Part shown: one piece after another, positions 1-5,454 of the stretch
Numbering within the stretch: the first letter of the stretch is position 1
Layout of the letters: the number at the start of each line of letters is the position of its first letter
From: Candidatus Thermokryptus sp.
GTDB taxonomy: Bacteria > Bacteroidota > Ignavibacteria > Kryptoniales > Kryptoniaceae
Direction: 5' to 3'
Length of the DNA stretch: 6,218 bases
Assembly: GCA_028276305.1 (NCBI GenBank)
Contig: JAPYWO010000088.1
Coordinates: 1 to 6,218 of the forward strand
The notes under the pieces: model-generated
Databases searched by the model: none
Told to the model about the DNA's origin: nothing
Seen by the model: the letters and a program-made list of their open reading frames with translations, nothing else
Made by a program: the position numbers and the translations under genes

Positions 1-123
1 GGCAAAGACGGATATCCATTTTATCAAATTTTCCCTTCCCTTCGGAATCGCAAGGACAATTACCATTGCAACAACAGGTAGAAAAACAATCCAAGTTAAA
101 ATTCCAATGCCAAGTATCTGCAT
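1..123 (-). CDS. nuoM: NADH-quinone oxidoreductase subunit M, N-terminal 41 codons (partial, runs off the window)
   Basis: The gene starts at an ATG at 123-121 and stays open to the window edge. The visible peptide begins MQILGIGILTWIVFLPVVAM and continues into a second hydrophobic stretch ending IPKGRENLIKWISVFA. A first membrane helix containing 'LTW..FLP', then a short basic 'P-K-....-I-K-W' turn before the second helix, is the usual NuoM N-terminus. NuoM is an antiporter-like proton-pumping subunit of the complex I membrane arm. Its position directly after nuoL, 30 bases downstream, fits the standard L-M order and supports the call more than the short peptide alone. The catalytic Glu and Lys residues lie outside the window. 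No Shine-Dalgarno precedes the ATG; instead a shared A-rich 15-mer lies 11 bases upstream. Confidence 0.85.
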   Translation of the reverse strand, partial: MQILGIGILTWIVFLPVVAMVIVLAIPKGRENLIKWISVFA

Positions 124-134
124 TTATTTTGCTG

Positions 135-149
135 AATTTTTGTTTTTAA
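135..149 (-). repeat. A-rich 15-mer leader, copy 3 (nuoL-nuoM junction)
   Basis: On the minus strand this reads TTAAAAACAAAAATT, identical to copies at 3852-3866 and 5438-5452. It lies 11 bases upstream of the nuoM ATG, where a Shine-Dalgarno would be expected. A role as an unpaired A-rich translation leader, as described for Bacteroidota genes, is inference. Confidence 0.5.
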
Positions 150-153
150 AACT

Positions 154-2247
154 TTATCCGATGAAAATGTAAAACAGGATTATCACTGCAAAAACAACAT
201 AAACGATGTATGTTTGAACCTTCCCGTTTTGCAAAAATCTAACAACATAACCAAAAAATCCAGTTACATAAGCCAAAAGATTTACAATCCCATCAATTAT
301 GTTCCAGTCAAATTTCCCAATCGCAAACGACCAAAGTTTCGTCAAATATGCTGAACCATCAACGATGCCATCTATGACTTTTAAATCAAACCATCGTGCA
401 AACTTTGAAATCCCAAGCGTTGCGAGGACAAATGTATTCGCATAAAGCTCGTCAAAATACCACTTATTTTTAAGGAAGGAATACACAGGTTTAATCGCAT
501 TGGCGACCTTTTCAGCACTTATCCTACCCCACTTATAAGTTAAGAAAGCAAACAATATACCTAACCCAGCCATTGAAAGAGAAATTAACATCGCTGGGAT
601 ATGCGCCTCGTGGAGAGCGTGGTCATATTCTGTAATTGCGAGACCTTCTTCAACTTTTTCCGGCAGATTGAAAGCGAATTGTTGTTGAGCTGGAACGACA
701 CTCTTTGGCTTATGTATGAATTTTTCAACCCAAGTTGAACTTGCATCAAATGGATTTAAACCAAAGATAAACCACAAAGATAGAAAAGCAAGAATCAAAA
801 GTGGAATTGTCATAACCTTTGGTGATTCGTGTATATGCTCAAACACATCTCTTCTCTTTGGCTCGCCATGGAATGTCAAAATCAACAACCTGAACATATA
901 AAACGCCGTCAACCCAGCAACGAAAAACCCAATCAAAGGAATGAACACATGCCCGGACAACTTACCAAAGGCGAAAGCACCCGCAAGGATTGAATCTTTG
1001 CTCAAAAATCCCGATGTCAACGGTATCCCCGAAATCGCAAGCGTGTAAATTAAAAATGTGTAATAAGTTATCGGCATTTTCTTTTTCAATCCGCCCATAT
1101 TTCTGATATCTTGCGGGTCAGTGTGATGATCGTGAACTTTATGTAAAGCGTGATGCATCGCATGGATGACCGAACCAGAGCCAAGGAACAGTCCAGCTTT
1201 AAAAGCAGCGTGAGTCACAAGATGGAAAAACCCAGCTACATAAGCCCCAGAACCAAGTGACATAGTCATATAACCAAGCTGTGAAATCGTTGAATAAGCG
1301 AGCACTTTCTTAATGTCGGTTTGGGTTATTGCGATTGTCGCCGAAATAAAAGCAGTTATAGCCCCAATGTATGCAATAAAAGTTAAAGCGTCAGCGGTCA
1401 TCATCGCATAGGTCCTTGCGGTAAGATAAACACCAGCAGCAACCATCGTCGCAGCGTGAATCAAGGCGCTAACCGGCGTCGGACCCTCCATTGCATCCGG
1501 AAGCCAAACATGGAGCGGGAATTGCGCCGACTTTCCAATAGCACCACAAAACACAAGAATTCCAGCAGCGGTGAGCAATCCACCCGACAATTTCCCTTGT
1601 TCAATGCCAGCAAACACCTCACCGAAGTTAAATGTCTTCAAACTTAACCAGATTATCATTATCCCAATGAAAAATCCAAAGTCACCAACTCTATTTACGA
1701 TGAACGCTTTTTTTGCTGCATCCGAAGCCGATTTCTTCTCATACCAATGTCCAATCAAAAGATAAGAAGAAACACCAACAAGCTCCCAAAAAACATACAT
1801 CGTGAAGAAATTATTCGTTAAAACAATCCCAAGCATTGAAAATGTAAAGAAGCCGAGATAAGCAAAATATCTTGAATATCTAATGTCATCCTTCATATAA
1901 CCTATTGAGAAGATATGGACGAGGGAGCTTATAACAGTGACCACAACGAGCATGGTTGCGGACAAATTATCAATTAAAATCCCAAGCGTTATCTTCATCT
2001 CGCCCCAATTTCTCACAACTCCGAAATTCACCCATTCAAATTTCCACTCAATCGGATCAGGGAAGTTCAAAATTTTATTGAAAAAAACAATGAATGACAA
2101 AACAAGCGAACCCAGAACAAGCCCGGTTTCAACGACATCGCCTTGTCTTGGAAGCCGTTTCCGCCCGAAGAAAATCAAAAGTAGAAAACCAAGTAAAGGC
2201 AAAATCAAAGCAAGAAGTGAAAGGGTTACAAGTGTATTTTGAGACAT
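154..2247 (-). CDS. nuoL: NADH-quinone oxidoreductase subunit L (antiporter-like proton-pumping subunit)
   Basis: This 697-residue polytopic membrane protein is the distal Mrp-type pumping subunit of complex I. Expected pump residues are present: Glu155 in MYVFWELVGVSSYLL, Lys239 in GAIGKSAQFPLHVWLPDAM, His264 in SALIHAATM, His346 and Lys350 in THAAFKAGLFL, and Lys417 in GFLSKDSIL. ITQTDIKKVLAYSTISQLGY (307-326) is the family signature. A histidine-rich loop (362-375) precedes DPQDIRNMGGLKKKMP. The C-terminal region carries two IDGIV motifs, around 625-629 and 651-655, before the final helix that ends the lateral-helix region. At 697 residues it is longer than E. coli NuoL (about 613), mainly from loops and the C-terminal part. 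The ATG at 2247 has a weak GAGAG upstream and follows the MNT gene by 18 bases. I see no frameshift or missing key residue. NuoL rather than NuoM or NuoN is supported by length, C-terminal extension and gene order. Confidence 0.97.
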   Translation of the reverse strand: MSQNTLVTLSLLALILPLLGFLLLIFFGRKRLPRQGDVVETGLVLGSLVLSFIVFFNKILNFPDPIEWKFEWVNFGVVRNWGEMKITLGILIDNLSATMLVVVTVISSLVHIFSIGYMKDDIRYSRYFAYLGFFTFSMLGIVLTNNFFTMYVFWELVGVSSYLLIGHWYEKKSASDAAKKAFIVNRVGDFGFFIGIMIIWLSLKTFNFGEVFAGIEQGKLSGGLLTAAGILVFCGAIGKSAQFPLHVWLPDAMEGPTPVSALIHAATMVAAGVYLTARTYAMMTADALTFIAYIGAITAFISATIAITQTDIKKVLAYSTISQLGYMTMSLGSGAYVAGFFHLVTHAAFKAGLFLGSGSVIHAMHHALHKVHDHHTDPQDIRNMGGLKKKMPITYYTFLIYTLAISGIPLTSGFLSKDSILAGAFAFGKLSGHVFIPLIGFFVAGLTAFYMFRLLILTFHGEPKRRDVFEHIHESPKVMTIPLLILAFLSLWFIFGLNPFDASSTWVEKFIHKPKSVVPAQQQFAFNLPEKVEEGLAITEYDHALHEAHIPAMLISLSMAGLGILFAFLTYKWGRISAEKVANAIKPVYSFLKNKWYFDELYANTFVLATLGISKFARWFDLKVIDGIVDGSAYLTKLWSFAIGKFDWNIIDGIVNLLAYVTGFFGYVVRFLQNGKVQTYIVYVVFAVIILFYIFIG

Positions 2248-2250
2248 GCT

Positions 2251-2255
2251 CTCTC
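2251..2255 (-). promoter_or_regulatory. Probable weak ribosome binding site of nuoL
   Basis: On the minus strand the sequence before the nuoL ATG reads TTTGAGAGAGC-ATG. The purine-rich GAGAG is a weak Shine-Dalgarno-like match close to the start. It lies in the 18 bases between the MNT stop codon and nuoL, so nuoL can be translated from a transcript that passes through the HEPN/MNT pair. Confidence 0.4.
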
Positions 2256-2265
2256 AAATTTATTT

Positions 2266-2637
2266 TTATTTTGAAATTTCAACCGCTTCCTTTAAAACTT
2301 CTGTTATAAATAAGTTTTTCTGCGCAATCATTTCGCCGATTTCATCTTCCGTATATGCAAAAATGTTCAAATCAAAGGGAATTTCTTTAAAAAAGTCAAC
2401 GAACAAATCCCTCCTTTCAATAAAAGGCAAATCACACCTGCTAAGAACTATCAAAATGTCAAGGTCGCTTTCTGGGGTATACTTGCCCTTTGCAAATGAA
2501 CCAAAAAGATAAATTTTCAAAACAAAGTCAAATTTATCCTTTATCCTCGCTGATATTTCCTTCAAAGTTTGAATGAGTTCATCATAATTTACCGATAATA
2601 TCACGACACCATTCAACGATTTCTCTTGCAGAATCAT
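2266..2637 (-). CDS. Minimal nucleotidyltransferase (MNT, MntA-like) of a HEPN/MNT pair
   Basis: This 123-residue protein has the DNA polymerase beta-like minimal nucleotidyltransferase fold. The signature G46-S47, ten residues, then D58-x-D60 (YLFGSFAKGKYTPESDLDIL) matches GSX10DXD exactly; a probable third acidic residue is Asp89 in PFDLNIF. These three acids would bind the metal ions used for nucleotidyl transfer, so the active site looks intact. In characterised HepT/MntA systems the MNT partner adds AMP to a tyrosine of the HEPN toxin and silences it; whether this one does so is inference. The upstream HEPN gene overlaps it. The ATG at 2637 gives a 56-base overlap and has no clear ribosome site. 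A TTG at 2616 or a GTG at 2604 would shorten the overlap to 35 or 23 bases, and would lose only residues before the conserved domain. The start is therefore uncertain. Sampled G+C is about 34%, a little below the nuo genes. Confidence 0.9.
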   Translation of the reverse strand: MILQEKSLNGVVILSVNYDELIQTLKEISARIKDKFDFVLKIYLFGSFAKGKYTPESDLDILIVLSRCDLPFIERRDLFVDFFKEIPFDLNIFAYTEDEIGEMIAQKNLFITEVLKEAVEISK

Positions 2638-2974
2638 ATGCTTGCTGTGCTAATTTTAAATCAAAAAACTCATACGGACTTCCCTCTGGAAAGGAGTTTG
2701 GATATCTTGCTTCAATGTAATACCTGTCAAGTAATTTAGCATGACCAAATAAATTCTCTGGGATATCTAATTCGGATCTCAATTCCTCAAGCATTTTAAG
2801 CAATGAATGCCCGCGTAAAGATTTATTAAGTTTTTGAAATACAGCTTTAACTGCTTTTTCAGCTGACTGTTGAGATGTGAAACAAGCCCATTCATAAAAA
2901 CCCAATTCAACATCCAACTTCGCTCTCTCAAGGTCTCTCTCCGCTTGCCTCATCCAGTCAATCGCCCTTTCCAT
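2582..2974 (-). CDS. HEPN domain protein of a HEPN/MNT pair
   Basis: This 130-residue, mostly helical protein resembles the HEPN family that carries an 'ARYP' motif (Pfam HEPN-type, distinct from the DUF86/HepT type). Visible family features are WMRQAERDLERAKLD (7-21), an aromatic-rich GFYEWACFTSQQSAEKAVKA (25-44) with the typical 'QQ.AEKA.KA' core, a conserved His56 in LRGHSLLKML, and YYIEARYPNSFPEGSPYE (85-102). A closing helix contains A..A..I..W. I find no RX4-6H motif, the RNase signature of HepT-type toxins: Arg54 and His56 are only one residue apart. It starts at an ATG 14 bases after nuoK, with AGG seven bases before it, and overlaps the MNT gene at its 3' end. HEPN proteins act with MNT partners in toxin-antitoxin or nucleotide-binding roles; the role here is unknown. 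Sampled G+C is about 36%. Confidence 0.88.
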   Translation of the reverse strand: MERAIDWMRQAERDLERAKLDVELGFYEWACFTSQQSAEKAVKAVFQKLNKSLRGHSLLKMLEELRSELDIPENLFGHAKLLDRYYIEARYPNSFPEGSPYEFFDLKLAQQAYDSAREIVEWCRDIIGKL

Positions 2975-2981
2975 TGTCTAA

Positions 2982-2984
2982 CCT
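2982..2984 (-). promoter_or_regulatory. Short Shine-Dalgarno-like site before the HEPN gene
   Basis: The minus strand reads CAGGTTAGACA-ATG, giving AGG with a seven-base spacer to the HEPN start. It is short, but it is at a normal distance and supports the ATG at 2974 as the start. Confidence 0.35.
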
Positions 2985-2988
2985 GAAT

Positions 2989-3321
2989 TTACCTTTTTAA
3001 ATTATCAACTTCATCTATGTTGACGGTGAGGAAGTTTTTGTAAATGTTAAGTATTATCGCTATCGCAATTGCTGCCTCAGCTGCTGCAAGAATTATCACA
3101 AAAATCGCAACAAGATGACCAGTCAAATCCCCAACGGAGTATTTTGAAAACGCGATGAAATTTATATTTGCCGAATTCAAAATTAACTCTATCCCCATCA
3201 AAACCATTATAGCATTTTTTCTCGTCACAACGGCATATATCCCAAGTGAAAAAAGTATTGCGCTTACTACAAGGAAGTGTTCAAGCCCCACATTCTTCAA
3301 AACCGTGAGATTGACCTGCAT
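2989..3321 (-). CDS. nuoK: NADH-quinone oxidoreductase subunit K
   Basis: This small membrane subunit of complex I (110 residues, three predicted helices) is related to MrpC and takes part in the central proton-transfer axis between NuoH/J and the pumps. The two conserved membrane glutamates are present: Glu45 in MVLMGIELILNSANINF and Glu82 in IILAAAEAAIAIAIIL. They correspond to E36 and E72 of E. coli NuoK. The tail NIDEVDNLKR is the usual cytoplasmic end in many bacteria. The protein is about ten residues longer at the N-terminus than the shortest homologues; the ATG at 3321 is the only good start and lies 20 bases after nuoJ. No clear Shine-Dalgarno is visible, only an A/T-rich leader. In most bacteria nuoL follows directly, but here the HEPN gene starts 14 bases downstream. 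Confidence 0.96.
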   Translation of the reverse strand: MQVNLTVLKNVGLEHFLVVSAILFSLGIYAVVTRKNAIMVLMGIELILNSANINFIAFSKYSVGDLTGHLVAIFVIILAAAEAAIAIAIILNIYKNFLTVNIDEVDNLKR

Positions 3322-3341
3322 TTACAATTTCTGATTTTATT

Positions 3342-3839
3342 TTAAAATTTCTCTCTTCTTGCGATTATAACTGCACCAAGCAAAGCGACAAGTAAAACAA
3401 CTGATGCGACTTCAAACGGGAGTAAAAAATCCGTCATCAATTTTTCGCCAATTTTTTTCGTCGTGTTCTCCCATTGGACATTCATAACATTGAACCATTT
3501 CGTCTTTAATACAACTCCAACGAGGGTCCCCATAATTGCACCTGTAACGAGAATTGCTGGACCAACATGAAGCGCCTCGCTTCTAACCGGGACATCAAAA
3601 AATTTAGTTGTAAGCATTATACCGAATATGATCAAAACGAGAATTCCTCCAACATAAATCAAAACCTGCGTCACAGCTATGAAATCAGCATTAAGCAAAA
3701 CATATAAACCAGCAACTCCAAAGAAAGTGAAAAGAAGCGCAAATGCGGAATAGATTATATTCCTAGCGCTCACCACTACAATTGCAGATGCAATCGTCAA
3801 AACAGCGATGATGTAAAAGGCAATGTCAAATAAACTCAT
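3342..3839 (-). CDS. nuoJ: NADH-quinone oxidoreductase subunit J
   Basis: This 165-residue membrane subunit of complex I (five predicted helices) has a third helix with a pi-bulge that changes shape during the catalytic cycle in homologues. Family marks are the opening ARNIIYSAFALLFTFFGVAG (25-44), LLNADFIAVTQVLIYVGGIL (48-67) followed by VLIIFGIMLT, and the closing LPFEVASVVLLVALLGAVII (140-159) with a short basic tail RREKF. The Tyr62-Val-Gly-Gly segment corresponds to the flexible helix. The ATG at 3839 follows nuoI by 23 bases. An A-rich 15-mer shared with two other junctions lies 12 bases upstream and overlaps the nuoI stop codon. Length and motifs are normal, and nothing suggests damage. 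Confidence 0.96.
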   Translation of the reverse strand: MSLFDIAFYIIAVLTIASAIVVVSARNIIYSAFALLFTFFGVAGLYVLLNADFIAVTQVLIYVGGILVLIIFGIMLTTKFFDVPVRSEALHVGPAILVTGAIMGTLVGVVLKTKWFNVMNVQWENTTKKIGEKLMTDFLLPFEVASVVLLVALLGAVIIARREKF

Positions 3840-3851
3840 CTTTACGGATCA

Positions 3852-3866
3852 AATTTTTGTTTTTAA
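3852..3866 (-). repeat. A-rich 15-mer leader, copy 2 (nuoI-nuoJ junction)
   Basis: The same 15 bases overlap the nuoI stop codon (TAA at 3865-3863) and end 12 bases before the nuoJ ATG. The sequence after it (TGATCCGTAAAG) contains no strong Shine-Dalgarno, so this run may help ribosome loading. Confidence 0.5.
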
Positions 3867-4420
3867 GAACCGGCTCCGGGGTTATTAACGCTCGCTTCCG
3901 CTGGTTTTTGAGCTTTTTTCATCTTCTGTTCAAGTTCAAATTCTTCAACCTGCTTTTTCTTGAGCTCTGCTTCCTCAGGCGTGAAATTACTAAAATGATA
4001 AATCAGGTTGTGCCTGTTATATTCCGAGAACTCATAAACATCGGTCATGTAGATGCATTCTGTTGGGCACGGATAGACACAAAGCCCACAATAGCAACAC
4101 TTGCTGACATCAATATCAAACCTTGTAACCCAAAGGCGTTTTTTATTTCCGGTTGAGGTCACTCCAAGGTCTTCATTTGGAAGCGCCTTAACCGTTTCAA
4201 TAGTAATGCAATCAACTGGGCAAGCCATCTCGCATTGCCTGCAACCGATGCAATCATCTATATTCACATAAAGGCGATTCCTTGCTCTTTCTGGAAGTTT
4301 CAACTTAACATCGGGATATTGAATTGTCACAGCTCTGACAAATAGATGCTTGAAAGTAAGTTTAAGCCCCACAAGTATAGTCCAGATAGCGATGAATATA
4401 TTTTTGAAGTATTGAATCAT
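3863..4420 (-). CDS. nuoI: NADH-quinone oxidoreductase subunit I (two [4Fe-4S] clusters)
   Basis: This is the ferredoxin-like subunit of the peripheral arm, passing electrons through clusters N6a and N6b toward NuoB and quinone. Two complete CxxCxxCxxxCP motifs are visible: Cys57, 60, 63 and 67 (DDCIGCRQCEMACP) and Cys108, 111, 114 and 118 (KCCYCGLCVYPCP). The order of binding in the pair is crossed as in other 2[4Fe-4S] ferredoxins, from family knowledge. The N-terminus (about residues 5-30) is an amphipathic, membrane-associating segment ending LTFKHLFVRAVTIQYP. After the second motif come EFSEYNRHNLIYHF and a charged Glu/Lys-rich tail (147-170), then a low-complexity KPAEASVNNPGAGS end, probably lineage-specific. 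An AAAGG site eight bases before the ATG is the best Shine-Dalgarno in the window. nuoH ends 13 bases upstream. Confidence 0.97.
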   Translation of the reverse strand: MIQYFKNIFIAIWTILVGLKLTFKHLFVRAVTIQYPDVKLKLPERARNRLYVNIDDCIGCRQCEMACPVDCITIETVKALPNEDLGVTSTGNKKRLWVTRFDIDVSKCCYCGLCVYPCPTECIYMTDVYEFSEYNRHNLIYHFSNFTPEEAELKKKQVEEFELEQKMKKAQKPAEASVNNPGAGS

Positions 4421-4428
4421 TTTTGAGA

Positions 4429-4433
4429 CCTTT
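4429..4433 (-). promoter_or_regulatory. Ribosome binding site of nuoI
   Basis: The minus strand reads AAAGG-TCTCAAAA-ATG, with an eight-base spacer, in the 13-base gap between nuoH and nuoI. It is the clearest Shine-Dalgarno-type site here and fixes the nuoI start at 4420. Confidence 0.55.
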
Positions 4434-5429
4434 TTATTTTAAAAGCGCCCATAAACCAACAATTAATATGTTCACAAACGAAATCGGAGTCAAAACCTTC
4501 CACGAGACATACATCAACTGATCAACCCTTAATCTTGGCAATGTCCATCTCAACATGATTTGTAAGAAAACGAAGAAAAGTCCTTTTAAAACGAACCAAA
4601 AAACACCCCAAGCTGGACCGGACATAAAATCGCCAAAGGGACTGTTCCATCCACCAAAGAAAAGTATTGCCGAAATCCCAGAGACAAGGAACATATTCGC
4701 ATATTCAGCTAGATAAAACATCGCAAATTTCATCCCTGTATATTCCGTGTGATAACCCGCAACGAGCTCTGATTCAGCTTCTGGTATATCAAAGGGAGTT
4801 CTATTGACCTCAGCAAGCGAAGCGGTGAAATAAATCAAGAAAGTTATAAACATAAACGGCGGGTACTTGAAGATGAACCAGTTAAATAAACCGCCCTTTT
4901 GCATTTGGCAAATCTCTTGCAGATTCAATGTTCCTGCAACGACGATCACAGTTAAAATTGAAAGCGCCGTTGGAACTTCATAACTTACAATTTGAGCAAC
5001 CGAGCGCATCGCCCCAAGCATTGAATACTTATTATTTGAGGACCACCCGGCCATCAAAATCCCAATGACTACAAACGAAGTTATAGCGATGATGTAGAAA
5101 ACACCGACATTTAAATTTGCTGCTACGAAAGTTGAAGTAAATGGCAAAGCAGCATAAGCTGCATACGAACTTGCAAACACAATGACTGGGGCAAGTGTAA
5201 ACAAAACTTTATCCGAGTTAACAGGCGTGATATGTTCCTTCGTCAAAAGTTTCAACAAATCCGCTATCGGCTGAGCCCAACCGTGAAAGCCCCCGGTATA
5301 CATATAACCAAGTCGGTCCTGGACATGCGAGGCGACTTTTATCTCAACCCATAAGATTACAACGGCATACACGAGTATAAATAAAAGCGGTATGACAGAA
5401 GCGATAAGCATATTTAAAAAATCTTGCAT
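4434..5429 (-). CDS. nuoH: NADH-quinone oxidoreductase subunit H
   Basis: This membrane subunit (331 residues from the preferred start) forms the quinone-entry chamber and the first part of the proton channel. Hallmarks, numbered from an upstream in-frame ATG at 5465, are VEIKVASHVQDRLGYMYTGG (40-59), FHGWAQPIADLLKLLTKE (60-77), GWSSNNKYSMLGAMRSVAQ (140-158), SYEVP (161-165), and the strongly conserved SLAEVNRTPFDIPEAESELV (216-235) followed by GYHTEYTGMKFAMFYLAEY. It ends with RWTLPRLRVDQLMYVSWKVL (306-325). I prefer the ATG at 5429 because it begins MQDFLNMLIASVIPLL at the first helix, matches the usual family length, and leaves the A-rich 15-mer in the intergenic gap as at two other junctions. 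The ATG at 5465 would add 12 hydrophilic residues and overlap nuoD by 11 bases. Residues 42 and 54 differ from the usual Arg and Pro. Confidence 0.95.
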   Translation of the reverse strand: MQDFLNMLIASVIPLLFILVYAVVILWVEIKVASHVQDRLGYMYTGGFHGWAQPIADLLKLLTKEHITPVNSDKVLFTLAPVIVFASSYAAYAALPFTSTFVAANLNVGVFYIIAITSFVVIGILMAGWSSNNKYSMLGAMRSVAQIVSYEVPTALSILTVIVVAGTLNLQEICQMQKGGLFNWFIFKYPPFMFITFLIYFTASLAEVNRTPFDIPEAESELVAGYHTEYTGMKFAMFYLAEYANMFLVSGISAILFFGGWNSPFGDFMSGPAWGVFWFVLKGLFFVFLQIMLRWTLPRLRVDQLMYVSWKVLTPISFVNILIVGLWALLK

Positions 5430-5437
5430 CTCCAAGA

Positions 5438-5452
5438 AATTTTTGTTTTTAA
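5438..5452 (-). repeat. A-rich 15-mer leader, copy 1 (nuoD-nuoH junction)
   Basis: The same 15 bases begin just after the nuoD stop (TGA at 5457-5455) and end eight bases before the preferred nuoH ATG at 5429. A GGAG touches that ATG directly, too close to act as a normal Shine-Dalgarno. The matching spacing to the other two copies supports the 5429 start. Confidence 0.5.
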
Positions 5453-5454
5453 AA

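Noticed and set aside
716..2309. Several plus-strand open frames (716-901, 1456-1647, 1571-1765, 1937-2242, 2094-2309) opposite nuoL
   Set aside because: They lie antisense to a strongly conserved gene, overlap one another, and encode basic, low-complexity peptides without any recognisable domain or ribosome site.
2246..2512. Plus-strand frame of 88 codons opposite the MNT gene
   Set aside because: The opposite strand encodes a protein with an intact GSX10DXD motif; this frame shows no domain features.
2248..2991. Mobile-element ends (direct or inverted repeats) flanking the HEPN/MNT pair
   Set aside because: The bases at the two edges (14 bases after nuoK, 18 before nuoL) share no clear repeat by eye, and no transposase or integrase gene is present.
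3660..3671. Gln58 in NuoJ where E. coli has a glutamate (TQVLIYVGG versus LEIIVYAGA)
   Set aside because: From family knowledge the TQVLIYVGG form is common in many bacterial NuoJ proteins, so it is normal variation and not a lost residue.
3857..4156. Plus-strand frame of 99 codons opposite nuoI
   Set aside because: It is the antisense shadow of the cysteine-motif gene nuoI and has no recognisable features.
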